From positions 1 through 64,000 of the forward strand of contig NZ_BSVC01000003.1 in the NCBI RefSeq assembly GCF_030269905.1: DNA of 64,000 bases, written 5' to 3'. Source of the DNA: Pelosinus sp. IPA-1 (GTDB taxonomy: Bacteria; Bacillota; Negativicutes; DSM-13327). The notes below the pieces were generated by a model that made no database searches, had not been told where the DNA came from, and worked only from the letters and a program-made list of their open reading frames with translations. The position numbers were made by a program, and so were the translations under genes. Positions 7,952 to 17,445 of the stretch are shown piece after piece (the stretch's first letter is position 1; every line of letters begins with the position of its first letter).

Positions 7952-9652
7952 ATGAGTATTATTTTGAGAAATAATTGGCTAATAACGAAAGTAATAACTT
8001 TGGTAGTAGTGATCTTTTTGTCAATATCAATTTGTGAAGTAGGGTTTGCAACTGAGCGGCTTGATAAATTTGATATAAGTAACCCTTGGCAGAGCTTATC
8101 CAATCCACAGATTTCTAAGGTGGAAATGTACCAGATGCCTCAGGTTAGGGAGATTAAGGAATCTAATATTAAGATTAATATAAGGCAATTACGTATTATT
8201 GGTCAGGGGATTTATAGTGAGCCTGCCTTAGTAGCCTTAGTTCAAGATACAGTTGGTCGAGAAGTTACTTTAAGTGAAATACAAAATATAGCCGGGGAAA
8301 TAACTCAGTACTATCGTAGGCAGGGTTACTTAGTGGCGAGAGCTTATTTACCTGCTCAGGAAATTAAAGATGGCGTAATTGATATAAGAGTTCTTTTGGG
8401 GCACTACGGTAAAATTGTACTACATAACCAAGTTGGGATAGCACAAGAGACTGTCCAAAATATGATAAGTGGGATTAAAAGTGGCGACACAATAGAAAAA
8501 AAGAAGCTTGATCGCAGCATTTTGTTGTTAAGTGATATTCCAGGGATAAAGGTAAAAGCCGTATTAAGTCCAGGGGAGCTTGTTGGCACTTCGGACTTAA
8601 ATGTTACCGTGGATAATGATAGCCTGATAACAGGCAGTGTCAGTATTAATAATTATGGTAGCCCTTACATAGGTAGAAATCAGATTAGTTTGGGGTTTAA
8701 TTTAAATCATCCCACTGGTCAGGGAGATGTTCTTTCAGTTAACACAATGATGCCGGGCCATGGGTTAAGGAATACTGATATAGCCTATCAAATACCTATT
8801 GAGGGTTCAGGACTTAAAATGGGGGTAGGATACTCAAAAATGCATTATGATCTTGGTGAAGAATTCGCAAGCTTACTTGCAGATGGTCAAGTTAAAACAG
8901 GAAATTTATTCATTAGCTATCCTTTTGTACGTTCTTATCGTTCTAATGTATATGGTCAGATAAGCTATCAAAAAAAGGAGATACAAGATCGTATTGGTGC
9001 TATCCAGAGTGTGACAGAAAAAGATGAAAGGGATATAGTCATTGGAGTAAGTGGTGATAATTGGGATAGCATTGGTTATGGTGGGATGACGAATTATTCT
9101 CTTACCTATTCTACAGGTTCTTTGAATATTCAAAGTTTAGATGCGAAAGCAATCGATGATTTGACTGCTCGAACTAATGGTAAATATGGTAAATATAATT
9201 TGAAAATAGTACGTCAGCAAGGGTTGAGGGATAACTTGTCACTGTATCTATCCTTATCTAGTCAGCTTGCTACTAACAATTTGGATTCCTCGGAGAAAAT
9301 GTCTCTGGGAGGAGCATATGGGGTACGTGCTTATCCGCAAGGGGAAGCCATGGGTGATGAAGGATACTTGTTTACTGCGGAAGTGAGACATGCTTTACCA
9401 GTTAGAAATATACCAGGAAGTTTGCAAATAGCGTCCTTTTTTGACACCGGTAGTATTTTGGTGAATAAGAAACCATGGTTAGCTACAGCTAATCGGCGAA
9501 CTTTATCAGGAGCGGGCATTGGACTAATTTGGAATAAGGACAGGGAGTTTTATATACGGATGGATTATGCATGGAAGCTGAGGGGCGAAAAATCCACAGC
9601 ACAAGCAGATGAGCCTAGCCGTTTATGGCTACAAGGGATACAATACTTTTGA
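7952..9652 (+). CDS. two-partner secretion outer-membrane transporter (TpsB/ShlB/FhaC family)
   Basis: This 566-residue protein has a signal sequence (about 10-33) and a POTRA_2 domain (about 55-135, with IRQLRIIGQGIYSEPAL). A C-terminal beta barrel follows, rich in alternating aromatic strands and ending in an aromatic residue (GIQYF), as beta-barrel proteins do. The conserved barrel motif SLGGAYGVRAYPQGEAMGDE is the VRGY/F-type loop that enters the pore in FhaC. TpsB proteins export a cognate TpsA across the outer membrane, so the cell must be diderm. ATG at 7952 abuts GAGTAGAGG; TTG at 7964 would have better spacing. The partner gene follows 15 bases downstream. Confidence 0.92.
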   Translation: MSIILRNNWLITKVITLVVVIFLSISICEVGFATERLDKFDISNPWQSLSNPQISKVEMYQMPQVREIKESNIKINIRQLRIIGQGIYSEPALVALVQDTVGREVTLSEIQNIAGEITQYYRRQGYLVARAYLPAQEIKDGVIDIRVLLGHYGKIVLHNQVGIAQETVQNMISGIKSGDTIEKKKLDRSILLLSDIPGIKVKAVLSPGELVGTSDLNVTVDNDSLITGSVSINNYGSPYIGRNQISLGFNLNHPTGQGDVLSVNTMMPGHGLRNTDIAYQIPIEGSGLKMGVGYSKMHYDLGEEFASLLADGQVKTGNLFISYPFVRSYRSNVYGQISYQKKEIQDRIGAIQSVTEKDERDIVIGVSGDNWDSIGYGGMTNYSLTYSTGSLNIQSLDAKAIDDLTARTNGKYGKYNLKIVRQQGLRDNLSLYLSLSSQLATNNLDSSEKMSLGGAYGVRAYPQGEAMGDEGYLFTAEVRHALPVRNIPGSLQIASFFDTGSILVNKKPWLATANRRTLSGAGIGLIWNKDREFYIRMDYAWKLRGEKSTAQADEPSRLWLQGIQYF

Positions 9653-9667
9653 AGAAGAGGGATTATT

Positions 9668-12600
9668 ATGCAAAGAAAGTATTTACGGGCAATGCGTCGT
9701 GGGAAAGGTCTCATCTTATCAATGGGAGTGTTGTGGATTGTTCTGCTGCCGGGTAATGGGTTTGCTTTACCTACCTCAGGAACAGTGGTTTCTGGAGGTG
9801 GAATTGTTACCCAAACCGGTAGTACGATAAATATCAATCAGACGACTTCTAATTTAATTATGAATTGGAATCAATTTAATATTGGGGCTGGCGAAAAAGT
9901 TAATTTTCTGCAGCCTTCTGTGAATTCAGTAAGTTTGAATCGTGTACTTGGCAGTGATCCTTCCCAAATATTTGGCCAATTATCAGCCAATGGCAAGGTA
10001 TTTCTTGTCAACCCTAATGGTGTCTTATTTGCCTCCAATGCTCGTGTAGATGTAGGGGGACTGGTAGCTACTACTATGAATATAAGTGATAAAGACTTTC
10101 TCGCTGGCAAATATAGATTTATACAAGGCACCACCAACGGTAGTGTCGTAAATCAGGGGAGTATCGATGCTGGTACTGGTGGATATATTGCATTATTTGC
10201 GCCAGAGGTGAGAAATGAGGGGGTATTAGTTACCAAGTTGGGTACGGTAGCTTTAGGGGCGGGCAAACAGGTGACATTGGATGTAAATGGAGATGGGTTA
10301 TTACATTTGAATGTGGATCAGGCTGTGTTGAATGCTAATATAGTCAATAAGGGGATCATAGAGGCAGAAGGGGGACAAGCTATATTGTCTGCCAAGGCTG
10401 GTAATGCTCTATTGGCTACAGTTGTTAATAATGAAGGAATTATTGAAGCGAAAAGTATTGCCAATCATAACGGGGTTATTTGTCTGGAAAGTGATAGTGG
10501 TATAGTCGCTGTTTCTGGCACTCTTGATGTATCAGGCAGATTATCCGGACAAACAGGCGGTACTATCAAAGTATTGGGTCAAAAAGTAGGAGTTTTTGAT
10601 AATGCAAAGTTAGATGCATCAGGATATGCAGGTGGTGGCACTATTCTCATAGGAGGGAACTATCAAGGCAAAGGCAGTGAACAAAATGCTCAGAAGACTT
10701 TTGTGGGGACGAGTGCCGTCATTCATGCTAATGCATTAGTTACAGGCGATGGGGGCAAAGTAGTCGTATGGGCGGATGATACGACCCAGTTCCAAGGAAA
10801 GATTACTGTTAGTGGCGGAACGGTAACAGGTAATGGTGGTAGTGTGGAAGTGTCTGGCAAGAAAGTGCTCAATTATCAGGGAAATGTAGAGCTACAGGCT
10901 TCTAAAGGTGAGGCTGGGACGTTGCTGTTAGATCCTCAGGATATTGTAATTGACAGCTCTGGGATCGATCCAATGGTGAGTAATACCGTTGCCTTTGCGG
11001 ATGGCCCTGCAACAACCACGATTAGTGGGACAGCTCTTGCCAATGCGATGGTTTCGGGCAATGTTATTTTGCAGGCTACGAATGATATCACTTTTAATGA
11101 TAGTGTGAATGCCAATGTGCCAGGGGCAGCTAATCATAGTTTGAATTTGCAAGCGGGGAATTCTATTGTTTTTAATCCTAATGTAACCTTGATAACCAAT
11201 CGTGGCGATGTGACAGCTACTATCAATGATTCGTTAGCAAATCCTAATACGGCAAATTTTAGGATGAATGACGGAGCAAAAATTATTACAAATGGTGGTG
11301 CCGTTGCTATTAGTCCTGGGATTGGTGGTGCTGGATATGTCTGGATCGGAAACGGAGGTAGTGGCGCTCTCGTTGATGCAGGTGGGGGCAATATTAGAAT
11401 TACTGGAAAGGGAAATACGATGCAAAGTACAGGACTTACTGTAAATACAGGTAGTGTAATTCAAACATCTGCTAGTGGTAATATTACGTTGCGTGGTATA
11501 GGTGAGAATAGCCTTGCTGATCGTAATTTTGGCGTTGGCATATTTGGTGGAGTAACGGCTGTTGATGGTGCTATTGATATTAAGGGTAGTAGCAATGGAA
11601 CTACAAATCATAATTATGGAATATCTCTAGATGCTGGTGGTTATATAAGATCCACTGGAAGCGGAATCATCGGGTTAGAGGGCACAGGGGGAAGTGGGGA
11701 TACGAATAACCATGGTGTGTATGTTGCTAATAGTAGTACCATTACTGGCAAAGATGGTGGCGTTAGCATTATTGGTGTTGGACGAGGAGGTAATACCGGA
11801 AGTGGTATAGGAAATCAAGGAATTGTCATAACCAAATCAGCAATAATTCAATCTACAGGAATTGGTGGAATTACATTTGATGGTACGGGTAGTAGCGGCG
11901 GTACTAGTGATAATTATGGGATGTATCTGAACGATAATGCAATAATCAAGATAGCGAATGGTGACGTTACGATTAAAGGTACCGGTGGTAGTGGTACTTT
12001 TTTTAATCCAGGAATTTTATTGAATCATAGTAGTATCATTGAGTCAACAGGTAGTGGGAAGGTTACTCTAATAGGCGCCGGTGGTACTGGAACTCACGAA
12101 AATTATGGTGTCTATCTGATGAGTGGTACTGTAAAAACAAATGATGGAAATGTGATAATTACTGGAAAAGCTAATGGTACTGGCTTTAAAAACATGGGGA
12201 TCAGAGTCGATCCAACTGTTTTACTGGAGTCAACAGGAAATGGCAAGCTAACTTTAATGGGAACAGGTAGTAACACTGGTACTCATGAAAATCATGGTGT
12301 ACTTCTTGATACAAATCCAATCGAGAGTGTAGATGGAGATGTAAGTATTATAGGTATTGGTGGTGGCAATAACACAGATACCTATAATGCAGGGATCGTA
12401 CTGAAAAATAATGCTTTTATATCATCTGGTAGTAGCAATTTGATACTAAATGGTACAGGTGGAAAAGGTAGTAGCCAGAATTATGGTATTGATGTTAGCG
12501 GTACGGTTTTATCTCCCAATGGTATTATATCTACCCACAGTAATACCACATTTATTGGAACAAGTACGGATGGAGTTAGTTCAGATGTATATAGTAAGGG

Positions 12601-13654
12601 TGGTTCCATCACCGCCAAAAACATTAATTTACAAGGAAAGGATGCACAAGGCATAGAACTTGGAAATTTGAATGCCAGCGGAAATCTGGCTTTGACAGCA
12701 GATAAGATGATTTTTAATGATACTATGACTGGAATGAGTGGAGTTATTGTACAGCCAAGTACAATTGGGAAAGATGTTACGTTAGGAGGTACAGGTGCAG
12801 GACTGAATTTGACAAAGGCAGATTTAAATATGTTGAGCACAGGTACCTTGCAGATTGGCAGTTCTACTACGGGAAATATTACAGTAGCCAGTCCGTTGGG
12901 GCAGGGAAGCAAAAATATTATATTGCAAACTGGTAGTAATATGAATATCAATGCGCCTATTACGAATGGTACATTAATTATTAGAGGGTCGAATGGGAAT
13001 AATAACTTTAACATAGGAAATGGTTCGTTAGATGGATTTACTTCGATGAAGGTAGAGGGAATTGGTGGCAATGACGTACTTAATATTAATGATGCAACCA
13101 GTTCCCATGATAATATCTATACGATTACAGGAACGCAGATACAATATGCTCCAATAGGAACTATGCTGGGATTAAGTATCAGTTATGATAATGTAAATAA
13201 TTTGACTTGCATGGCAGGAGTTGGCAAAGTAAATCAGGTCAATAGTCAGTTCATTCCTGGTGTAACTCAAACATTATCAGGGGGGAATGTGGCGGCGAGT
13301 ATACTGAATTTCGATAGTCAGGGGACAAATCCTATTGTAACAAGTTCAACAATCACTGCGCCAGGCTATGGCACAGTGACATATAGTGGTTTTGCAACTG
13401 TTAATTTGAAAAATGTAGTGACGCCGCCAACGCCGCCAACGCCACCGACGCCACCGACGCCACCGACGCCGGAAAATCTGGTAGACGGTAAATATACTAC
13501 TGCGGCATATTTAGGGAAAAAAGATGAGGGCAAAGAAATTGTTGGGATTGAGAATAAGGAATCAGTTATTATCATCAAAAATGGCGGAGTTAGATTGCCA
13601 GATAATGTTGATATAAATAATAGTGGAGTTGCAACTGGCGGGGAAAAAGAATAA
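9668..13654 (+). CDS. filamentous haemagglutinin-like exoprotein (TpsA)
   Basis: This is a 1328-residue secreted adhesin. It has a signal peptide (about 1-33, ending FALP). The TPS domain (about 34-280) contains the NPNGVLF hallmark and the NQ...NWNQFNIG start that TpsB recognises. A long glycine/asparagine-rich parallel beta-helix follows, with about ten two-coil repeats of 30 to 45 residues between about 577 and 950 (positions 11400-12510). A proline-threonine spacer lies at about 1252-1267, then a short charged C-terminal tail. No cysteine-rich or toxin end is seen, so an adhesin or biofilm role fits better than contact inhibition. GAAGAAGAGG precedes the ATG, and it forms an operon with tpsB. 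Confidence 0.92.
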   Translation: MQRKYLRAMRRGKGLILSMGVLWIVLLPGNGFALPTSGTVVSGGGIVTQTGSTININQTTSNLIMNWNQFNIGAGEKVNFLQPSVNSVSLNRVLGSDPSQIFGQLSANGKVFLVNPNGVLFASNARVDVGGLVATTMNISDKDFLAGKYRFIQGTTNGSVVNQGSIDAGTGGYIALFAPEVRNEGVLVTKLGTVALGAGKQVTLDVNGDGLLHLNVDQAVLNANIVNKGIIEAEGGQAILSAKAGNALLATVVNNEGIIEAKSIANHNGVICLESDSGIVAVSGTLDVSGRLSGQTGGTIKVLGQKVGVFDNAKLDASGYAGGGTILIGGNYQGKGSEQNAQKTFVGTSAVIHANALVTGDGGKVVVWADDTTQFQGKITVSGGTVTGNGGSVEVSGKKVLNYQGNVELQASKGEAGTLLLDPQDIVIDSSGIDPMVSNTVAFADGPATTTISGTALANAMVSGNVILQATNDITFNDSVNANVPGAANHSLNLQAGNSIVFNPNVTLITNRGDVTATINDSLANPNTANFRMNDGAKIITNGGAVAISPGIGGAGYVWIGNGGSGALVDAGGGNIRITGKGNTMQSTGLTVNTGSVIQTSASGNITLRGIGENSLADRNFGVGIFGGVTAVDGAIDIKGSSNGTTNHNYGISLDAGGYIRSTGSGIIGLEGTGGSGDTNNHGVYVANSSTITGKDGGVSIIGVGRGGNTGSGIGNQGIVITKSAIIQSTGIGGITFDGTGSSGGTSDNYGMYLNDNAIIKIANGDVTIKGTGGSGTFFNPGILLNHSSIIESTGSGKVTLIGAGGTGTHENYGVYLMSGTVKTNDGNVIITGKANGTGFKNMGIRVDPTVLLESTGNGKLTLMGTGSNTGTHENHGVLLDTNPIESVDGDVSIIGIGGGNNTDTYNAGIVLKNNAFISSGSSNLILNGTGGKGSSQNYGIDVSGTVLSPNGIISTHSNTTFIGTSTDGVSSDVYSKGGSITAKNINLQGKDAQGIELGNLNASGNLALTADKMIFNDTMTGMSGVIVQPSTIGKDVTLGGTGAGLNLTKADLNMLSTGTLQIGSSTTGNITVASPLGQGSKNIILQTGSNMNINAPITNGTLIIRGSNGNNNFNIGNGSLDGFTSMKVEGIGGNDVLNINDATSSHDNIYTITGTQIQYAPIGTMLGLSISYDNVNNLTCMAGVGKVNQVNSQFIPGVTQTLSGGNVAASILNFDSQGTNPIVTSSTITAPGYGTVTYSGFATVNLKNVVTPPTPPTPPTPPTPPTPENLVDGKYTTAAYLGKKDEGKEIVGIENKESVIIIKNGGVRLPDNVDINNSGVATGGEKE
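11400..12510 (+). repeat. beta-helix coding repeats inside tpsA
   Basis: Units coding for a G-x-V-x-I-x-G-x-GG pattern, then N-x-G-I/V, then I-x-STGSG-x-x-T/L recur with a period of about 110 to 135 bases. They are diverged at DNA level. Each pair would form successive coils of the helix. Confidence 0.7.
13421..13470 (+). repeat. 9-bp minisatellite coding Thr-Pro-Pro
   Basis: Five and a half copies of ACGCCRCCR encode the TPP repeats of the TpsA spacer. The copies are nearly identical, so slippage could change the spacer by three residues without a frameshift. Confidence 0.85.
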
Positions 13655-13729
13655 TATAGTTATAAGAAATAATAATTCACGCAAGTTAGTAATAAATTAC
13701 GTAATTCTATTATAGCAGGGGGCATTAAT

Positions 13730-13951
13730 ATGAACGTTGAAAAATATATTTTTATGGTGGAAGGTATGAGTTGTGGTCATTGTAAAAATGCTGTAGAGAA
13801 GGCTGTTAGTGCTTTAGAAGGAGTAATTTCAGCGTTCGTGGATTTACCAAATAAGACACTTACTGTAGAGAGTGATGCTAGTAAAGTAACATTAGAGAAA
13901 ATAAAAGAAGTTGTCGATGACGAAGGTTTTACTGTTGTAGGTAAGCAATAA
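13730..13951 (+). CDS. heavy-metal-associated domain protein (CopZ-like)
   Basis: This 73-residue protein is one HMA (ferredoxin-like beta-alpha-beta) domain with the metal motif MSCGHC (about 14-19), as in copper chaperones and the N-terminal domains of CopA. It would bind Cu(I) through the two cysteines and pass it to a P-type ATPase; none is adjacent. The GSGHC-type His between the cysteines is seen in several bacterial chaperones. AGGGGG lies ahead of the ATG. It is monocistronic. Confidence 0.85.
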   Translation: MNVEKYIFMVEGMSCGHCKNAVEKAVSALEGVISAFVDLPNKTLTVESDASKVTLEKIKEVVDDEGFTVVGKQ

Positions 13952-14020
13952 AAACAGCATTAATTTACTTTAAATTTACTAAAGAAGCTGTGGTATATTG
14001 TGGCACAATGCATAAAAATC

Positions 14021-14049
14021 TTGACCTTTCATGTTATATTTTGTTATAC
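14021..14049 (+). promoter_or_regulatory. sigma-A promoter of the LCP gene
   Basis: TTGACC (14021-14026), a 17-base spacer and TATAAT-like TTATAC (14044-14049). The expected start of transcription is near 14056. Confidence 0.65.
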
Positions 14050-14056
14050 TTAGAAG

Positions 14057-14080
14057 CAAGCCTCCCAAGTCGGAGGCTTG
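14057..14080 (+). promoter_or_regulatory. hairpin at the 5' end of the LCP leader
   Basis: CAAGCCTCC / GGAGGCTTG with a six-base loop, followed by TTTATTGATTTTTT. It looks like an intrinsic terminator but starts at the predicted +1 of the promoter just upstream, so it may protect the mRNA 5' end, or attenuate. Confidence 0.5.
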
Positions 14081-14164
14081 TTTATTGATTTTTTATATGC
14101 AGTTTTTAAAATTAATGCCTGGATAGCGATATGCCTTGCAGGTAATAGAAGGGAGATGCGCTTT

Positions 14165-15565
14165 ATGGCAGAACTTGAAAAAAGATTAGCTGAGCGCAGA
14201 AGTAGCAAGGGAAAAAGTATTGTTACGATCTTTGGTATTCTGTTAGCATTATTAGTAGTAGCCAGCGCGTCCTATTATTGGTTTAGTGGAGGAATTGAAC
14301 AAAGTAAGGAAAAAGGAAGTATTGTAACTCCTCAAAATAAAATCAATATTATGGTTATGGGAGTCGATGAACGTAGTGATGATGTAGGACGTTCGGATAC
14401 GTTATTTGTTGTGACAATTGATACGAATACGAAAGAAGTCGCCATGCTCTCCATACCGAGGGATACTAGGGTTAAAATCCCAGGACACGGCTGGGATAAA
14501 ATTAATCATGCTTATGCTTATGGTGGCTACAAATTAACGCAACAAGCAGTTGAAGGTTTGTTAGGTATTAAAATTGACCATTACGTTACAATTAATATTG
14601 CTGGGTTTAAAAAGATTGTTGATGCTGTCGGCGGTGTTACAATTGATGTGGAAAAACGCATGTATTATTCGGATCCCTATGATGATAATGGGGTCGGTGG
14701 TGGTGCTTTTGTAATTGATTTACGTAAAGGCGTACAGCACATGGATGGCGATACAGCTATTCAATATGTACGTTACCGTGATGAAGAAGGTGATATTGGC
14801 CGGGTTGAGCGTCAGCATCAGTTCTTAAAAGCATTAATGAAGGAAGTAGCTAGTCCGTCTGTTATTACTAAAATTCCTGCGATTATTAAAGAGGTAAGTA
14901 GTGTAGTTAAAACGGATCTATCGACAAGTGAAATGCTCACCCTTGCTAAAACCTTGAATGATGCATCGAAAAGTGGTTTAAAAACAGACATGGTACCTGG
15001 AAAACCTGCTTATATTGATGATGTAAGTTATTGGTTACCTGATGTCATGTCATTAAGAAGACATGTTGCTCAGACATTGGGAGTAACTATGGAAGAAAAA
15101 TATGTGGCTACAACGCAACGTGAAGTAAATGAATATGAAACTTCAATTCCTAAAGAAATGAAAGTGGTTGAAACTCCTAAGACAACCAAAACTTTAAATT
15201 CAGAAAAAGCAACACCAGAGAAACCTAAAACTCCAGAAAAACCAGGGGCTTCTACGGATGTAAGCAAACCTGTTATGAAAAGTGTAAATGCTAAAGTTAG
15301 CGTTGAAGTATTAAATGCTAGCGGTGTAGCAGATGCTGGTGACAAAGTTGCTGAAGTACTACGAAGTCAAGGTTTTGAAGTAGCGGGTGTAACGAGTACG
15401 CCTAACGCGTATAAAAATACAGTAGTCATCTCTAACTCTACAAATAGTGCGGTAGTTAATAAATTAAGCTCATTACCATTTAAATATACGCTGCAAATTA
15501 CTAAGGATGAAGGTAAATCTACAGATGGAATCGTTGTAATTGGTAAAGACTACGCAGCTAAATAA
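14165..15565 (+). CDS. LytR-CpsA-Psr (LCP) family protein with LytR_C domain
   Basis: LCP enzymes move undecaprenyl-linked polymers onto peptidoglycan. From ATG 14165 (AAGGGAG nine bases upstream) the protein has 466 residues: a cytoplasmic stub, one membrane anchor (about 22-42), an LCP domain (about 60-215) and a LytR_C domain (about 375-462). The LCP domain carries the conserved MVMGVDER, RSDTLFVVTID, SIPRDTRV, KINHAYAYGG and D-x-YVRYRDEEGDIGRVERQ motifs, including the Asp and Arg that hold Mg2+ and pyrophosphate. A Pro/Lys/Thr linker (about 325-370) joins the two. A longer frame upstream has no ribosome site. PBP2 follows after a terminator. Confidence 0.88.
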   Translation: MAELEKRLAERRSSKGKSIVTIFGILLALLVVASASYYWFSGGIEQSKEKGSIVTPQNKINIMVMGVDERSDDVGRSDTLFVVTIDTNTKEVAMLSIPRDTRVKIPGHGWDKINHAYAYGGYKLTQQAVEGLLGIKIDHYVTINIAGFKKIVDAVGGVTIDVEKRMYYSDPYDDNGVGGGAFVIDLRKGVQHMDGDTAIQYVRYRDEEGDIGRVERQHQFLKALMKEVASPSVITKIPAIIKEVSSVVKTDLSTSEMLTLAKTLNDASKSGLKTDMVPGKPAYIDDVSYWLPDVMSLRRHVAQTLGVTMEEKYVATTQREVNEYETSIPKEMKVVETPKTTKTLNSEKATPEKPKTPEKPGASTDVSKPVMKSVNAKVSVEVLNASGVADAGDKVAEVLRSQGFEVAGVTSTPNAYKNTVVISNSTNSAVVNKLSSLPFKYTLQITKDEGKSTDGIVVIGKDYAAK

Positions 15566-15574
15566 TCAAGATTC

Positions 15575-15604
15575 AAATAGCCCATAAGGGCTATTTTTTT
15601 TTAT
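15575..15604 (+). terminator. terminator of the LCP gene
   Basis: AAATAGCCC ATA AGGGCTATTT is followed by a run of T. Confidence 0.88.
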
Positions 15605-15654
15605 TTGCGAGATACTATGTAGATAAGAAGTAAGCTAAAAAGGAGTACCATCGA

Positions 15655-17445
15655 ATGTGGATTACAGAGAAGTCTCGCAGACTTAATATTATGGCATGGA
15701 TAGTTATTACTGTTATTGCCCTTTTAATTTTGCGTTTGGCTTGGATGCAATTGCTGCATGGTCCCCAGTATAAAAAGTTTGCCGAAGAAAACCACATCCA
15801 TCAAATTACAGCGCAAGCACCTCGTGGTATTATGTATGATCATAATGGGGCTTTACTTGTTACTAATCGGCCTAGTTTCGCTATATCTATTATTCCTGCG
15901 AAATATAGTAAGGACTGGAATACTACATTGCTGTTAGCTAATATTATCGATGTGCAGCCTGATGAGATTGAAAGGTTGTTAAAGGTTGGGGCAGAGTACC
16001 CTTATACTCCCATCCGAGTTAAACGAGATGTAGATGCAGTGCTTCAGGCAAAGATTCGTGAGCGAGAAGATGAGCTACCAGGGGTAATTATTGAAGCGAT
16101 GCCTATTCGAGAATATGTATACAAGGAATTGGCAGCTCATGTATTTGGTTATCTTGGCAGTATTAATGAAGAGGAATATGTAAAGCGTAAAGAGCAGGGA
16201 TATAAACCAACAGATTTTATTGGTAAGGATGGCTTAGAGCAGGAGTGGGAAGAAGTATTACGGGGGATAGATGGTGGATTGCAAATTGAAGTTAATGCAG
16301 CAGGCGAAGAAATTCAGATCATTGGAGATAAAAAAGCAATCGCTGGTAAGGGGTTAATGCTTACTATTGATATAAACTTACAAAAGGCAGCTCAGGACGC
16401 CTTAATGGAGCAAATTGAAGAAGGACAGAAGAGGGGAGAACCAACAAAAGGCGGAAGTGTTGTTGTCCTGGATGTAAGAACAGGAGCAGTGCGTGCTATG
16501 GTTAGTTATCCGTCATTTGATCCTAATCAATTTGCAAGTGGAATCAGTAACTTCCATTGGAATGAGCTTATCAATAATCCTTATCATCCTCTTACGAACA
16601 AAAGCATTCAAAATGTTTATCCTCCAGGTTCGGTTTTTAAAATTGTTACGGCAGCAGCTGCCTTGGATATGAACTATGTGACTAAAGATGAAATATTTGA
16701 TGACAAGGGCGTGTACATACTTGATGGGTGGAAGTTCTTCGGGTGGCAAACTAAGGGATTAGGAAAGCTCAATATTGTAGATGCAATCGCTTGGTCAAGT
16801 GACCCTGTATTTTATGAATTAGGTCGCCGCATGGGAGTTGATTCCTTAGCGAGTTACGCTCTAACCTTTGGTCTAGGGAAAAAAAGTGGGATTGGCCTAC
16901 AGGGAGAGGAGGAAGGCACTGTCCCTACAGAAAATTGGAAAAAGGTTACCTATGATGAACAATGGTATGCTGGGGAAACCGTAATTGCTGCTATAGGACA
17001 AGGATATTATCTGGTAACCCCATTGCAACAGGCGATGTTATTAATGGCGGTAGCAAATAAGGGAACTGTATATCGACCAATGCTGGTAGAAAAAGTATTA
17101 ACAGCAGATGGTGCGGTAGCTGAAACCTATCAACCAGAAATCCTTCATACTATTTATTTAAGAGGAGAAACATGGGATTTACTTAAGCAAGGGTTAGTGG
17201 CTGTGACCACTAAAGGTACTGGACTAGGTGTATTTCAAGGAATGACTCCGATAGTAGCTGGTAAAAGTGGATCTGCTGAAACTGGAACAGGCACGGTTCA
17301 TTCCTGGTTTGCTTGCTATGCGCCAGCAGAAAATCCTGAAATTGCCGTCGCGGTCCTAGTTGAGGAAGGAGGCGAAGGTTCTGTTGCGGCAGCACCTGTT
17401 GTCAGAAAAATAGTAGAGGCATATTTTGCGCTTAAAAAGAAATAA
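15655..17445 (+). CDS. mrdA: penicillin-binding protein 2 (peptidoglycan transpeptidase)
   Basis: PBP2 cross-links peptidoglycan during cell elongation. The 596-residue protein has one N-terminal membrane segment (about 11-31), a dimerisation/linker domain (about 50-235) with RGIMYDHNG, and a transpeptidase domain. The latter carries the active serine in PPGSVFKI (about 324-331), the second motif as SSD (in SSDPVFYELG, the same S-x-D form as E. coli PBP2) and KSG in AGKSGSAETGTG (about 538). AAAAGGAG precedes the ATG. No rodA or mreBCD lies here. The C1 repeat begins at the stop codon and supplies a terminator-like hairpin. Confidence 0.92.
   Translation: MWITEKSRRLNIMAWIVITVIALLILRLAWMQLLHGPQYKKFAEENHIHQITAQAPRGIMYDHNGALLVTNRPSFAISIIPAKYSKDWNTTLLLANIIDVQPDEIERLLKVGAEYPYTPIRVKRDVDAVLQAKIREREDELPGVIIEAMPIREYVYKELAAHVFGYLGSINEEEYVKRKEQGYKPTDFIGKDGLEQEWEEVLRGIDGGLQIEVNAAGEEIQIIGDKKAIAGKGLMLTIDINLQKAAQDALMEQIEEGQKRGEPTKGGSVVVLDVRTGAVRAMVSYPSFDPNQFASGISNFHWNELINNPYHPLTNKSIQNVYPPGSVFKIVTAAAALDMNYVTKDEIFDDKGVYILDGWKFFGWQTKGLGKLNIVDAIAWSSDPVFYELGRRMGVDSLASYALTFGLGKKSGIGLQGEEEGTVPTENWKKVTYDEQWYAGETVIAAIGQGYYLVTPLQQAMLLMAVANKGTVYRPMLVEKVLTADGAVAETYQPEILHTIYLRGETWDLLKQGLVAVTTKGTGLGVFQGMTPIVAGKSGSAETGTGTVHSWFACYAPAENPEIAVAVLVEEGGEGSVAAAPVVRKIVEAYFALKKK

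Noticed and set aside
9871-13578. Several open frames on the minus strand within tpsA
   Set aside because: They have no ribosome sites, their composition mirrors the Gly/Asn/Thr-rich sense codons, and the sense gene has clear domains.
16780-16830. SSD instead of S-x-N in the PBP2 active site as a loss of function
   Set aside because: E. coli PBP2 also has an S-x-D motif, so this is normal for the family.
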